Positions 53,240 to 62,249 of a DNA stretch of 62,373 bases are shown here, in pieces. The translations under genes were made by a program, and so were the position numbers. The DNA lies in NCBI GenBank assembly GCA_027013145.1, contig JALUXX010000030.1, forward strand, positions 1 through 62,373, given 5' to 3'. The notes beneath the pieces were generated by a model. It saw nothing but the letters and a program-made list of their open reading frames with translations, did not search any database and was not told the DNA's origin. Numbering within the stretch: position 1 is the stretch's first letter; each line of letters opens with the position of its first letter. The stretch is from Gammaproteobacteria bacterium (GTDB lineage: Bacteria > Pseudomonadota > Gammaproteobacteria > 21-64-14).

Positions 53240-53754
53240 GGTCGAGGCGTCGCGCAGGCGGTGCGCTCTCCGGGCCGGCGGTCCGCCGGGGGCGGTTCCT
53301 CGCCGGGTCGCTTGCGGTGCTGCTCGGCGGCTGCGCCGGCGTCCCGGCGCCGCCGCCCGGCGCCGGACCGGGCGCGGCGCCGGCGCGCGGGGAGCTTGCG
53401 GTGCCGCCGGGCGCGGCGACCGGGCCGCGCGCCGCGGTCGTGGCGCTGGTCGACGACGCCGGCCGTCAGGAGCGTGGCGGCCACCTCGGCGCGGCGGCCG
53501 CGAGCCTGGAACGGGCGCTGCGGATCGCACCCGCGGATGCCTCCCTGTGGCGGCGGCTGGCGCGTCTGCGCCTGCAGCAGGGCCGTTTCGGTCAGGCCGA
53601 GCAGCTCGCGCGGCGTGCGTTGCTCGCCGCGGGTTCCGACCGCGCGGCCGCGGCCGCGGCGTGGCGCATCGTGGCGGCGGCGCGCAGTGCCCGGGGCGAT
53701 GACTCGGGCGCGCGGCGCGCGCAGGCGCGGGCGGCGGCGCTGGAGGCCCGTTGA
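53236..53754 (+). CDS. Small TPR-containing lipoprotein
   Basis: A 172-aa lipoprotein (lipobox AVLLGGC). A Pro/Ala-rich linker is followed by two or three TPR-like helical repeats (RGGHLGAAAASLERALRIAPADASLWRRLARLRLQQGRFGQAEQLARRALL). GTG 53236 is preferred because GGAGGT lies 8 nt upstream and the codon overlaps the mrcB stop. It probably binds a partner at the outer membrane, perhaps PBP1b (compare LpoB, which has no TPR). The partner is inference. It is followed by the MITE-like element. Confidence 0.75.
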   Translation: MRSRRRAGGALSGPAVRRGRFLAGSLAVLLGGCAGVPAPPPGAGPGAAPARGELAVPPGAATGPRAAVVALVDDAGRQERGGHLGAAAASLERALRIAPADASLWRRLARLRLQQGRFGQAEQLARRALLAAGSDRAAAAAAWRIVAAARSARGDDSGARRAQARAAALEAR

Positions 53755-53781
53755 GGCGGCGGGGCGGTTTACGGGTAGACT

Positions 53782-53940
53782 AGGAGCCTGTCAGACTTGG
53801 GTTCGCTCTATTACGGCGGTGGGAGATCGGCCCGTTTTTCGGATCGTTGAACGGCGATTACGATTCGGCTGAAACGATCGCAAAGCCGTGCTCGATCTCC
53901 CGCCGCCTCGCTGCGAACACCCAAGTTCGACAGGCTCCTG
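53782..53940 (-). repeat. MITE-like palindromic element, copy 2 (complete)
   Basis: A 159-bp element with terminal inverted repeats AGGAGCCTGTC(A/G)(G/A)ACTTGGGT and GACAGGCTCCT. The two arms (about 75 bp each) are imperfect reverse complements along their whole length, so it can fold into a long cruciform or RNA hairpin. It has no coding capacity. Its reverse complement aligns with 4331-4462. It could also terminate or stabilise the mrcB transcript. Confidence 0.82.
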
Positions 53941-54031
53941 GCCGTGGATGGGGGGGCGATCCGGGCGGTTGCGCGGGCCCGGGACGGGGACGGACCGGCG
54001 GCGTGGGGCCGTCCGTCCGCGGGAGTTCGAT

Positions 54032-54535
54032 GTGACCGTCTATGCAGTCGACAAGCTGATCGCGCAGGCGCGCCAACTCGCGGCGGACTACAAGCGTGTC
54101 ACCGGCAAGCCGCTCGCCGGCGTCAGCGCCGAGGTCGCGGAATACGACGCCGCGCGGCTCCTCGATCTCGAGTTGTGCCGTGAGCGCACCGCGGGCTACG
54201 ACGCGATCGGACGCGGGCCGCGCGCGGGGCTGCGGGTCCAGATCAAGGGGCGGGCCATCTTCGACGAGCGCAAGGGCGGTCAGCGGATCGGACAGCTCAA
54301 GCTGGAACAGGAATGGGACCTGCTGGTCCTGGTGCTGCTGGACGAGCGCTTCGAACCGACGGAGATCTACGAAGCGGATCGCGCGACCGTGGAGGAGGAC
54401 CTGGCCGCCCGCGGCGGCGGGCGCAGCCGTCGGGGCGCGATGTCGGTCGGGCGCTTCCGCAATCTCGCGCGCCTGGTCTGGACGCGCGAGCGCGGCCCCG
54501 AGGAGGACGAGATCTGGGACAACCGCAGCGCATGA
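54032..54535 (+). CDS. Putative PD-(D/E)xK-like protein
   Basis: A 167-aa soluble protein of no named family that I can assign. The visible pattern is D-x(n)-QxK: an acidic segment (EVAEYDAARLLDLELCRERTAGYDAIG) is followed by LRVQIKGRAIFDERKGGQRIGQLKL, as in restriction-endonuclease folds. GTG 54032 follows GGGAG. It precedes the YoaA helicase gene by 37 bp and is probably cotranscribed, fitting a DNA-related role. Nuclease activity is inference. Confidence 0.62.
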   Translation: MTVYAVDKLIAQARQLAADYKRVTGKPLAGVSAEVAEYDAARLLDLELCRERTAGYDAIGRGPRAGLRVQIKGRAIFDERKGGQRIGQLKLEQEWDLLVLVLLDERFEPTEIYEADRATVEEDLAARGGGRSRRGAMSVGRFRNLARLVWTRERGPEEDEIWDNRSA

Positions 54536-54572
54536 CGGGCCGCGGCGCAGGCCCGGCGGCGACGGCCCCACG

Positions 54573-56567
54573 GTGAGCGTACGCGCGCTGCTCGGCGCGG
54601 ACGGGCCGCTGGCGCGCGAGGTGCCCGGGTTCGCACCGCGCACCCAGCAGCAGGCGATGGCCGCGGCCGTCGCCGGCGCCCTCGAACGGCGCTCGGTGCT
54701 GATCTGCGAGGCCGGTACCGGTACCGGCAAGACCTTCGCCTATCTGGTCCCGGCGCTGCTTTCGGGCGGTCGCGTGCTGGTTTCGACCGGTACGCGTACG
54801 CTGCAGGATCAGCTCTTCCACCGCGACCTCCCGGTGGTGCGCTCGGCCCTCGGGGTCCCCGTCACCACCGCGCTGCTCAAGGGGCGGGCGAACTACCTCT
54901 GCCTGCAGCGCCTGGAGGACACCGTGGCCGACGGGCGCCTGCGCGCGCGCGCCGAAGCGGCGCAGTTGCAGCGCATCCGCGCCTGGGCCGGGCGCAGCGC
55001 CGACGGCGACATCACCCGCTTCGCCGATGTCCCGGAATCCTCCCCGCTCTGGCCGCGGGTGACCTCGACGACCGAGAACTGCCTCGGCGCCGAGTGCCCG
55101 CACTATGCCGATTGCTTCGTCGTCAAGGCGCGGCGCAGTGCGCAGGAGGCCGATGTGGTCGTGGTGAATCACCACCTGCTCTGCGCGGACATGGCCCTCA
55201 AGGAGTCGGGCTTCGGGGACCTGCTGCCCGGCGCCGACGGGTTCGTGATCGACGAGGCGCATCAGCTCCCCGATGTCGCCGCGCGCTTCTTCACGGTCGC
55301 CTTCGGGGCCGGGCAGGTGCTGGAGCTGTGCCGCGACGCGCTCGGCGCCTCGGCGCGCGCCGGCGCCGACGCGGCCGCGGTGCGGGCGGCGGTCGAGCGT
55401 ACCGAGCGCGCCGTGCGCGAGCTGCGCCTGGCCCTGGGCGAGGGAGTCCGGCGCGCCGCCTGGCGGCGGGTGGAGAACGCGCAGCCGGTCCGTTCGGCGG
55501 TCGCGGGTCTCGCCGCCGCGCTCGGCGGCCTGAGTGCGGTGTTCGAACCGCTGGCGCCCGGCGGGAAGGAGCCCGAGGCCCTGATGCGTCGCGGCGCCGA
55601 TCTGCTTCAACGGCTCGGCGCGGTGACCGGTATCGAGCCCGAAGGCGCGGCACCGGATCCCGCTGCGGACGGCGATGCGGAGGAGGGCGCGGCGGTGCGC
55701 TGGTGGGAGACCCACGCGCGCGGCTTCGGCCTGTATCGGACCCCGCTCGATGTCGCGGCCGTGTTCCGCGCGCGCATGGACGAATACCCCGCGGCGTGGG
55801 TCTTCACCTCGGCGACGCTGGCCGTCGACGGCGCCTTCACGCACTTTTCCGCGCGCCTGGGCCTGGAGGGCGCGGAGACGGCGTTGTGGGAGAGCCCCTT
55901 CGACTTTCGCCGCAACGCCCTTCTGTACCTGCCGCAGGGTTTGCCCGATCCCAACGCGCCGGGGTACACGGGGGCGGTGGTCGAGGCGGCGCTGCCGGTG
56001 CTGGCGGCGAGCCGCGGGCGGGCGTTTCTGCTCTTCACCAGCCACCGTGCGCTGCGCGCGGCGGCCGAGCGGCTCGCGGGGCGGCTCGAATACCCGCTGC
56101 TGGTGCAGGGCGAGGCCCCGCGCGATGCGCTGCTGCGGCGCTTTCGCGAACTCGGCGACGCCGTGCTGCTGGGAACGGCGAGCTTCTGGGAGGGCGTGGA
56201 CGTACGCGGTTCGGCGCTCTCCTGCGTGCTCATCGACCGCCTGCCCTTCGCCCCGCCCGACGATCCGGTGCAGGAGGCGCGCATCGAGGCGTTGCGCGCC
56301 CGCGGCGGCAATCCGTTCATGGAGTATCAGATCCCGAGTGCGGTGCTACAGCTCAAGCAGGGCGTGGGGCGGCTGATCCGCGACCCGGAAGACCGCGGCG
56401 TGCTCGTCCTGTGCGATCCGCGCGTCGGGTCGCGCCCCTACGGGAAGATCTTTCTCGCCAGCCTGCCGGAGATGCCCGTCACCCGCGATCCCGCCGAGGT
56501 GCGTGCCTTCTTCGATGCCGCCGGCCGGGGGGACGGGCCGGCGGGCCGGGCGGTACTCGCCCCGTGA
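54573..56567 (+). CDS. yoaA: DinG/YoaA-family Fe-S DNA helicase
   Basis: A 664-aa XPD/DinG-like 5'-3' helicase. Walker A is in EAGTGTGKTFAYL, DEAH in FVIDEAHQLPDV. Four Fe-S cysteines lie in NYLCLQRL and ENCLGAECPHYADCFVV. The C-terminal motifs FTSATLAVDG, GTASFWEGVDVRG and QGVGRLIR are present. It unwinds DNA in repair. The arrangement with tsaB downstream (GTGA overlap) is the same as in E. coli (yoaA-tsaB), which supports YoaA rather than DinG. GTG 54573 is the start. Confidence 0.92.
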   Translation: MSVRALLGADGPLAREVPGFAPRTQQQAMAAAVAGALERRSVLICEAGTGTGKTFAYLVPALLSGGRVLVSTGTRTLQDQLFHRDLPVVRSALGVPVTTALLKGRANYLCLQRLEDTVADGRLRARAEAAQLQRIRAWAGRSADGDITRFADVPESSPLWPRVTSTTENCLGAECPHYADCFVVKARRSAQEADVVVVNHHLLCADMALKESGFGDLLPGADGFVIDEAHQLPDVAARFFTVAFGAGQVLELCRDALGASARAGADAAAVRAAVERTERAVRELRLALGEGVRRAAWRRVENAQPVRSAVAGLAAALGGLSAVFEPLAPGGKEPEALMRRGADLLQRLGAVTGIEPEGAAPDPAADGDAEEGAAVRWWETHARGFGLYRTPLDVAAVFRARMDEYPAAWVFTSATLAVDGAFTHFSARLGLEGAETALWESPFDFRRNALLYLPQGLPDPNAPGYTGAVVEAALPVLAASRGRAFLLFTSHRALRAAAERLAGRLEYPLLVQGEAPRDALLRRFRELGDAVLLGTASFWEGVDVRGSALSCVLIDRLPFAPPDDPVQEARIEALRARGGNPFMEYQIPSAVLQLKQGVGRLIRDPEDRGVLVLCDPRVGSRPYGKIFLASLPEMPVTRDPAEVRAFFDAAGRGDGPAGRAVLAP

Positions 56568-57259
56568 GGGTGCTCGCGATCGAGACGGCGACGCAGGCGT
56601 GTTCGGCCGCGCTCCTCGTCGGCGACGCCCTACTGGAGCGTTTCGAGATCGCCCCGCGCGGGCACGCGCAGCGGATTCTGGCGATGGTCGAGGAGCTGCT
56701 CGCCGAGGCCGGATTGGCCCCGGGCGCGCTCGATGCGATCGCGTTCGGTCGCGGTCCGGGGGCCTTCACCGGGGTGCGGGTCGCGGCCTCGGTGACGCAG
56801 GGCCTGGCCTTCGGGGCCGGCCTGCCGGTGGTTCCGGTGTCGACTCTGCAGGCCCTGGCGGCGGGGGTGCGCCGGCGCACGGGCCACGACGCGGTGCTCG
56901 CCGCGCTCGACGCGCGCATGGGAGAGGTCTACTGGGGGGCGTATCGCGCCGCCGGCGATGCGGCCTCCATGGCCCTCGTCGGCGCCGAACGCGTCGCGGC
57001 GCCGGCAGCGGTCCCGCCGCCGCCGGGACACGGATGGTTCGGTGCGGGCAGCGGTTTCGAGCGCCACGGGCCCGCGCTGGCCGCATGCCTGGGGGCGGCG
57101 CTCGCGGGCGTCGTCACCGACGCGCTGCCGCGGGCCGCGGACGTGGCCGCGATCGGGGGCGAGCGGCTGCGCGCCGGGGAGGCGCGCCCGCCCGAGGAGG
57201 CCGTTCCCGTCTACCTGCGCGACGAGGTGGTGACCCCTTCCCCGGCGGGCGAACGCTGA
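56564..57259 (+). CDS. tsaB: TsaB, tRNA t6A modification protein
   Basis: A 231-aa ASKHA-fold protein: VRVLAIETATQACSAALLVGD, then RGPGAFTGVRVAASVTQGLAFG, VPVSTLQALA, and ALDARMGEVYWGAY. It pairs with TsaD in threonylcarbamoyl-adenosine formation at tRNA position 37. The start GTG overlaps the helicase stop, so translation is coupled. Length and motifs are typical. It converges on dapE, 17 bp away. Confidence 0.94.
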   Translation: MRVLAIETATQACSAALLVGDALLERFEIAPRGHAQRILAMVEELLAEAGLAPGALDAIAFGRGPGAFTGVRVAASVTQGLAFGAGLPVVPVSTLQALAAGVRRRTGHDAVLAALDARMGEVYWGAYRAAGDAASMALVGAERVAAPAAVPPPPGHGWFGAGSGFERHGPALAACLGAALAGVVTDALPRAADVAAIGGERLRAGEARPPEEAVPVYLRDEVVTPSPAGER

Positions 57260-57276
57260 GGGCGCCCCCGATCGGC

Positions 57277-58416
57277 TCAGGCGTACAGGAGCACCTCGAT
57301 GATCCGGCGATAGACCGCGGATAGGGCTTCGAGCTCTTCGGTGCCGACGCGCTCGTTGATCTGATGGATGGTGGCGTTGACCGGACCGAGTTCGACGACC
57401 TGGGCACCGGTGGGGGCGATGAAGCGCCCGTCCGAGGTGCCGCCCGTGGTGGAGGCTTCGGTCTCGATCCCGAGGACGTCGCGGATGCCGGTGCGCACGG
57501 CGTCGAGCAGTGCGCCTGCGGGGGTCAGAAAGGGCGCTCCGGAATGGACCCACTCGAGGTCGCGGCGCAGGCCGTGGCGATCGAGGATCTCCGCGGTCCG
57601 CCGCTTCAGCTCGTCCGCGGTGATCTCGGTGGAGTAGCGGAAGTTGAAGACGGCCTCGAGTTCGCCGGGCACGACGTTGTGGGCCCCGGTGCCGGCGTGG
57701 ACGTTGGAGAGCTGGAAGGTGGTCGGCGGAAAGTGGGCGTTGCCTCGATCCCACTGCGTCGCCGCCAGTTCCGCCAGCGCCGGCGCCGCGCGGTGGATCG
57801 GATTGTCGCAGCGCTCGGGATAGGCGACGTGGCCCTGGACGCCGTGGACGCGGAGCCGCCCGGTCAGAGACCCGCGCCGCCCAATCTTGACGGTGTCGCC
57901 GAGCCGCTCGCGGCTGCTGGGCTCTCCGACCAGACACCAGTCGATGCGCTCGCCGCGTGCCTGAAGGTGTTCGACGACGCGCGCGGTGCCGTCGACGGCG
58001 GCGCCTTCCTCGTCGCTGGTGAACAGGAAGGCGAGCGAACCGCGCCGCGGCGGACCGGCCGCCAGGGCCGCCTCGCAGGCGGTGATCATCGCCGCGAGGC
58101 TGCCCTTCATGTCGGCGGCGCCGCGCCCGTAGAGGTAGCCCGCGCGGACCTGCGGCGCGAACGGCGGGATGTCCCAGCGTTCCGGAGGACCGCTGGGGAC
58201 CACGTCCGTGTGCCCGGCGAACGCCAGCACCGGTGCCGAGTCGCCGAGCCGGATCCAGGCGTTGGTCACCGCACCGAAGGGCAGGCGTTCGACACGGAAT
58301 CCCAGGCGCTCTAGGCGCTCGATGAGGATCTCGTGGCAGCCGGCGTCCTCCGGGGTCACGGACGCGCGCGCGATCAGCCGGTGCGCGAGTTCGACGGTGG
58401 GGGTGGCGGAGGGCAT
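57277..58416 (-). CDS. dapE: Succinyl-diaminopimelate desuccinylase DapE
   Basis: A 379-aa M20-family metalloenzyme. Metal ligands and catalytic residues are in [45 protein letters not shown], and the late [10 protein letters not shown]. It removes succinate from N-succinyl-LL-diaminopimelate in lysine and peptidoglycan synthesis. It is the last of the three dap genes, 28 bp after dapD. Confidence 0.96.
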   Translation of the reverse strand: MPSATPTVELAHRLIARASVTPEDAGCHEILIERLERLGFRVERLPFGAVTNAWIRLGDSAPVLAFAGHTDVVPSGPPERWDIPPFAPQVRAGYLYGRGAADMKGSLAAMITACEAALAAGPPRRGSLAFLFTSDEEGAAVDGTARVVEHLQARGERIDWCLVGEPSSRERLGDTVKIGRRGSLTGRLRVHGVQGHVAYPERCDNPIHRAAPALAELAATQWDRGNAHFPPTTFQLSNVHAGTGAHNVVPGELEAVFNFRYSTEITADELKRRTAEILDRHGLRRDLEWVHSGAPFLTPAGALLDAVRTGIRDVLGIETEASTTGGTSDGRFIAPTGAQVVELGPVNATIHQINERVGTEELEALSAVYRRIIEVLLYA

Positions 58417-58444
58417 GCGCGGCCGATCGCGGGTCCGGGGCGGC

Positions 58445-59266
58445 TCAGAGGTCGCGCAGCAGGGCGTTGATGCCGACCTTGGCGCGGGTCTTGGCGTCGA
58501 CCTGCTTGACGATCACGGCGCAGTAGAGGCTGTACCTGCCGTCCTTGGAGGGCAGGTTACCGGGCACCACGACCGCGCCCGCGGGCACCCGCCCGTAGAG
58601 GATCTCGCCGGTCTCGCGGTGATAGATGCGTGTGCTCTGGCCGATGTAGACGCCCATCGAGATCACCGCCCCGCGTTCCACGACCACGCCTTCGACGATC
58701 TCCGAGCGCGCCCCGATGAAGCAGTCGTCCTCGATGATCGTGGGTGCGGCCTGCACGGGTTCGAGGACCCCGCCGATGCCGACCCCGCCGGACAGGTGGA
58801 CGTTCTTCCCGATCTGTGCGCACGAACCGACCGTCGCCCAGGTGTCCACCATCGTACCGCTGTCGACGTAGGCGCCGATGTTTACGTAGGAGGGCATGAG
58901 CACGACGCCCGGCGCGATGTAGGCCCCGCGGCGCGCCGTCGCGGGCGGGACCACGCGCACGCCCGCGGCGCGGAACTCACGCGAGTTGAAGTCCGCGAAC
59001 TTGGCCGGCACCTTGTCGTAGTAGTTGGCGAAACCGCCCTTCATGAAGCTGTTGTCCTCGATCCGGAAGTAGAGCAGTACCGCCTTCTTGAGCCATTCGT
59101 TGACCGTCCATCCGGACGCACCGGGTTCGGCCACGCGCGCCTGCCCGCTGTCGAGGAGGGCGATCGCCTCCAGTACCGCCTCGCGCACGTGGGTGTTTAC
59201 GGCGCGGGGGGTGATCTGTGCGCGCTCCTCGAATGCCTGCTCGATCACCGCTTTGATTTCGTTCAT
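58445..59266 (-). CDS. dapD: Tetrahydrodipicolinate N-succinyltransferase DapD
   Basis: A 273-aa left-handed β-helix acyltransferase: the N-terminal [57 protein letters not shown], and the hexapeptide repeats [33 protein letters not shown]. It transfers succinyl from succinyl-CoA to tetrahydrodipicolinate. It lies between dapC and dapE. ATG 59266 follows GGAGCGA. Confidence 0.97.
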   Translation of the reverse strand: MNEIKAVIEQAFEERAQITPRAVNTHVREAVLEAIALLDSGQARVAEPGASGWTVNEWLKKAVLLYFRIEDNSFMKGGFANYYDKVPAKFADFNSREFRAAGVRVVPPATARRGAYIAPGVVLMPSYVNIGAYVDSGTMVDTWATVGSCAQIGKNVHLSGGVGIGGVLEPVQAAPTIIEDDCFIGARSEIVEGVVVERGAVISMGVYIGQSTRIYHRETGEILYGRVPAGAVVVPGNLPSKDGRYSLYCAVIVKQVDAKTRAKVGINALLRDL

Positions 59267-59371
59267 TCGCTCCGTTCTCCGTCGGTGCGCGCCGCGCCGT
59301 TCGTCCGGATGCGCGCGATCGGGGTAGTGTATCGGCTTTGTGGCCGGGATCGAAGCGCCGGCGCGCCGCGC

Positions 59372-60565
59372 TCACGCGAGGGACTGCACGAAGTCGCGGA
59401 TGCGATGCGCGGCCGCGACGCACTCCTCGATCTCCGCCACCAGGGCGATGCGCACCCGGTTGCGCCCGGGGTTCTCCCCGTAGGCGCTGCGCGAGAGGAA
59501 GGTGCCCGGCAGCACGGTCACGTTCGCGCGTGCGTACAGGAGCCGCGCGAACTCCGTGTCCGCTATCGGGGTGCGCGGCCAGAGGTAGAAGCCCCCCTCC
59601 GGGCGCCGCGCCTCCAGGTGCCCGTCGAGGATCCCGAGCACGGCATCGAACTTGGCCCGGTAGGCCGCGCGATTGGCCTGCACGTGCGCCTCGTCCTCCC
59701 ATGCGGCGATGCTTGCGGCCTGGTGGTGCGGGGCCATCGTGCAGCCGTGGTAGGTGCGGTAGCGCAGGAAGGTTGCGAGCAGCTCCGGATCACCGGCGAC
59801 GAAGCCCGAGCGCATGCCCGGCAGGTTCGAACGCTTGGACAGGCTGTGGAAGACGACGCAGCGCCGGAAATCCGCGAGACCCATCCCGGCGGCGGCCTCC
59901 AGCAGGCCGGGCGGAGGGCGGGCCTCGTCGGGATAGATCTCGGCGTAACACTCGTCCCCGGCGATGACGAAATCGTGCTCCTGCGCGAGACCGATGAGCC
60001 TCTGCAGCGTGGGCACGTCCAGTACCGCGCCGGTGGGGTTTCCCGGCGTGCACAGGTAGAGGAGCTGGCAGCGGTCCCAGACCTCCGCCGGCACTGCCGC
60101 GAAGTCGGGCACCGTCGCCTCCGGTCCGGCCGGATTGACATACCAGGGCCGGGCCCCGGCGAGCAGCGCCGCGCCCTCGTAGATCTGGTAGAACGGGTTC
60201 GGCACCAGCACCAGCGGGTCCGCGCTCCGGTCGACGACGCACTGGGCGAAGGAGAACAGCCCCTCGCGCGAACCGTTGAGCGGCAGTACGTGGCGCTCCG
60301 GATCGAGTGGCGGCGAGAGGCGATAGCGGCGGCTGGCCCATGCCGCGATCGCCGCGCGCAACGCGGGCTCGCCGCGCGTGGTCGGGTAGCGCGACAGCCC
60401 CGCGAGGCCGGCGGCGAGGCGGGCGGCCACGGGTTCGGGCGCGGCGTGGCGCGGTTCGCCGATGGCGAGGCTGATGGGCGGTAACGACGCCGGCGCGGTG
60501 TCCCGCAACAGGCGGGACAGGCGCTCGAACGGGTAGGGCTGCAGTCGCGAGAGGTCCGGGTTCAT
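59372..60565 (-). CDS. dapC: Succinyldiaminopimelate transaminase DapC
   Basis: A 397-aa class I/II aminotransferase. PLP Lys is in FHSLSKRSNLPGMRSG, with YLCTPGNPTGAVL, IAGDECYAEIY and the C-terminal RVRIALVAEIEECVAAAHRI. The N-terminal MNPDLSRLQPYPFERL is typical of DapC. The encoded step lies between DapD and DapE, matching the gene order dapC-dapD-dapE, the complete succinylase branch. The first 105-bp gap to dapD holds no obvious terminator. Confidence 0.94.
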   Translation of the reverse strand: MNPDLSRLQPYPFERLSRLLRDTAPASLPPISLAIGEPRHAAPEPVAARLAAGLAGLSRYPTTRGEPALRAAIAAWASRRYRLSPPLDPERHVLPLNGSREGLFSFAQCVVDRSADPLVLVPNPFYQIYEGAALLAGARPWYVNPAGPEATVPDFAAVPAEVWDRCQLLYLCTPGNPTGAVLDVPTLQRLIGLAQEHDFVIAGDECYAEIYPDEARPPPGLLEAAAGMGLADFRRCVVFHSLSKRSNLPGMRSGFVAGDPELLATFLRYRTYHGCTMAPHHQAASIAAWEDEAHVQANRAAYRAKFDAVLGILDGHLEARRPEGGFYLWPRTPIADTEFARLLYARANVTVLPGTFLSRSAYGENPGRNRVRIALVAEIEECVAAAHRIRDFVQSLA

Positions 60566-60805
60566 GATCTCAGGTTCGTCGGGCGCCGGGCGGTGTCCCG
60601 TACCCGGCGGGCGCGCCCGGCCCGGTCGCCGGGATCCGGACCCCGCCCCCCCCCGCCCCGCGGCGGGCGAAACCGGTACAATCGCCACGCGCCCCGGCGA
60701 CCGGTCGAGTCGATGGCGGGATCGCGCCGAAGGTGATGTGGAGATGCGCGGACGGGCGATGTCGGGCCGCCGCGGGTCGCCCGAATGCGCGGGGTAGTAT
60801 AAGGG

Positions 60806-61702
60806 ATGGAGCGGAGTGGGACCACACGGGCGCGGAGGCTGCTGCCGGTCCTGAGCCTGCTGCTGGCGGCGACCCTGTGGGGACTGATCTGGTATCCGCT
60901 CCGGCTGCTCGAGGGTCACGGCCTCGGCGGTTTGTGGAGCGCCCTGGTGATCTACGCGGCGGCGTCGCTCCCCGGCGCCGTGTTGCTGTGGCGCGGGCGC
61001 GGCCAGTTGCGGCGCCGGCCGGCGGGGCTGCTCGCGCTCGCGCTGGCCGCCGGCTGGTGCAACGTCAGCTTCATCCTCGCAATCCTCGACGGGACGGTGG
61101 TGCGGGTCCTGCTCTTGTTCTACCTTTCGCCGTTATGGGCGACCCTGCTCGGTTGGGTGATGTTGCGCGAGCCGCTCACCCGCAACTCGGGGGTGGTGCT
61201 GGTACTGGCGATGGCCGGTGTGGTGGTGATGAGCTGGCACCCGCAGCTCCATCACCCGTGGCCGCAGGAGACTGCGGACTGGCTCGCGGTCTCGTCGGGG
61301 TTCACCTTCGCGTACGCCAACGTGCTGGTGCGCAAGTTCTCCGACATCGGTATTCCGGTCAAGACTGCGGTCACGTGGCTCGGGGTCGCGGGGGTTGCGG
61401 CGCTGTGGCTGTGGTTCGGCCGGATCGGGGTGCCGGCGGTCAGCGGCCCGTGGGTGTGGGCCGCGGCGGTCGGGCTCGGCTGGTTTGCGATCGTGCTGAT
61501 GACCGTGTCGGTCCAGTATGGGGTCACCTACATGCCGGTGCAGCGCTCGGCGGTGATCCTGCTGTTCGAATTGGTCGTCGGCGCCGTCTCCTCCCAGATC
61601 CTCACGGCCGAAGTCGTGAGCGTCCGCGAGTGGGTCGGGGGGGTGTTGATTGCGGCGTCGGCGTACTTCGCGGCCCGCGCGCAACAGGTGCATCCGCAAT
61701 GA
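60806..61702 (+). CDS. EamA/DMT-family transporter
   Basis: A 298-aa drug/metabolite transporter with ten helices in two EamA halves: LLLAATLWGLIWYPLRLLEG, FYLSPLWATLLGWVMLREPLT, then a second half ending in AVILLFELVVGAVSSQILTAE. The substrate is unknown. The start ATG 60806 is preceded by AAGGG only 0-5 nt away, and TAGTAT at 60795-60800 sits at the distance of a -10 box, so a leaderless transcript is possible. The next gene starts in its stop codon (ATGA). Confidence 0.88.
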   Translation: MERSGTTRARRLLPVLSLLLAATLWGLIWYPLRLLEGHGLGGLWSALVIYAAASLPGAVLLWRGRGQLRRRPAGLLALALAAGWCNVSFILAILDGTVVRVLLLFYLSPLWATLLGWVMLREPLTRNSGVVLVLAMAGVVVMSWHPQLHHPWPQETADWLAVSSGFTFAYANVLVRKFSDIGIPVKTAVTWLGVAGVAALWLWFGRIGVPAVSGPWVWAAAVGLGWFAIVLMTVSVQYGVTYMPVQRSAVILLFELVVGAVSSQILTAEVVSVREWVGGVLIAASAYFAARAQQVHPQ

Positions 61703-62097
61703 GCGACGCCCGCCCGATGCGCTATACCGCGCTGCACCATGCGGCGGTCCTGGTCGGCGATACCGGACGGGCGCTCGCCTTCTACGCCGGAGTGCTGGGG
61801 CTGCCCGTGGATCCCGGCCGTCCGGACCTCGGCTACCCCGGGGCCTGGCTGCGCATCGGGGACCAGCAACTGCACCTGATGGAACTCCCGGACCCGCACG
61901 CCGACGCCCCCCGTCCCGCGCACGGCGGGCGCGATCGCCATGTCGCCCTTGCGGTGGAGAGCATCGAGCCGGTCGTGCGCGCGCTCGATGCGGCGGGGGT
62001 GGCCTATACGCGCAGCCGCTCCGGTCGCCGCGCGCTGTTCTGCCGCGACCCGGACGGAAACGCCGTCGAGATCCTCGAGGCCGGTCCGTCCGATTGA
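61699..62097 (+). CDS. VOC-superfamily protein
   Basis: A 132-aa glyoxalase/VOC protein: RYTALHHAAVLVGDTGRALAF with the first His ligand, GRDRHVALAVES with the second, and FCRDPDGNAVEILE with the Glu. It is translationally coupled to the EamA transporter (ATGA), suggesting a shared substrate. It is not closely similar to the VOC protein at 11404. Function unknown. Confidence 0.88.
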   Translation: MSDARPMRYTALHHAAVLVGDTGRALAFYAGVLGLPVDPGRPDLGYPGAWLRIGDQQLHLMELPDPHADAPRPAHGGRDRHVALAVESIEPVVRALDAAGVAYTRSRSGRRALFCRDPDGNAVEILEAGPSD

Positions 62098-62126
62098 GAC
62101 TTGCGTATAGCGTTGACGGCCATCCC

Positions 62127-62219
62127 GTAGCCCGGGTGCAGGCCGCAGGCCGGAGTCCGGGGGATCGCGGTGCGGAGGAGACTCCTTTCCCGGATTGCGC
62201 TGCGCTCCATCCGGGCTAC
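62127..62219. repeat. REP-type repeat bounded by GTAGCCCGG
   Basis: It begins GTAGCCCGGGTG and ends CATCCGGGCTAC, inverted termini of a repeat widely seen in gammaproteobacteria (form GTAGCCCGGATGxAGCG...). The right half, read in reverse, contains the usual GGAGCGCAGCGCAATCCGGG. The middle has a further palindrome (GGAGACTCC). It can form a cruciform. Confidence 0.8.
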
Positions 62220-62249
62220 ATCGATGAGGCGATCCGACGCCAACCCAAT

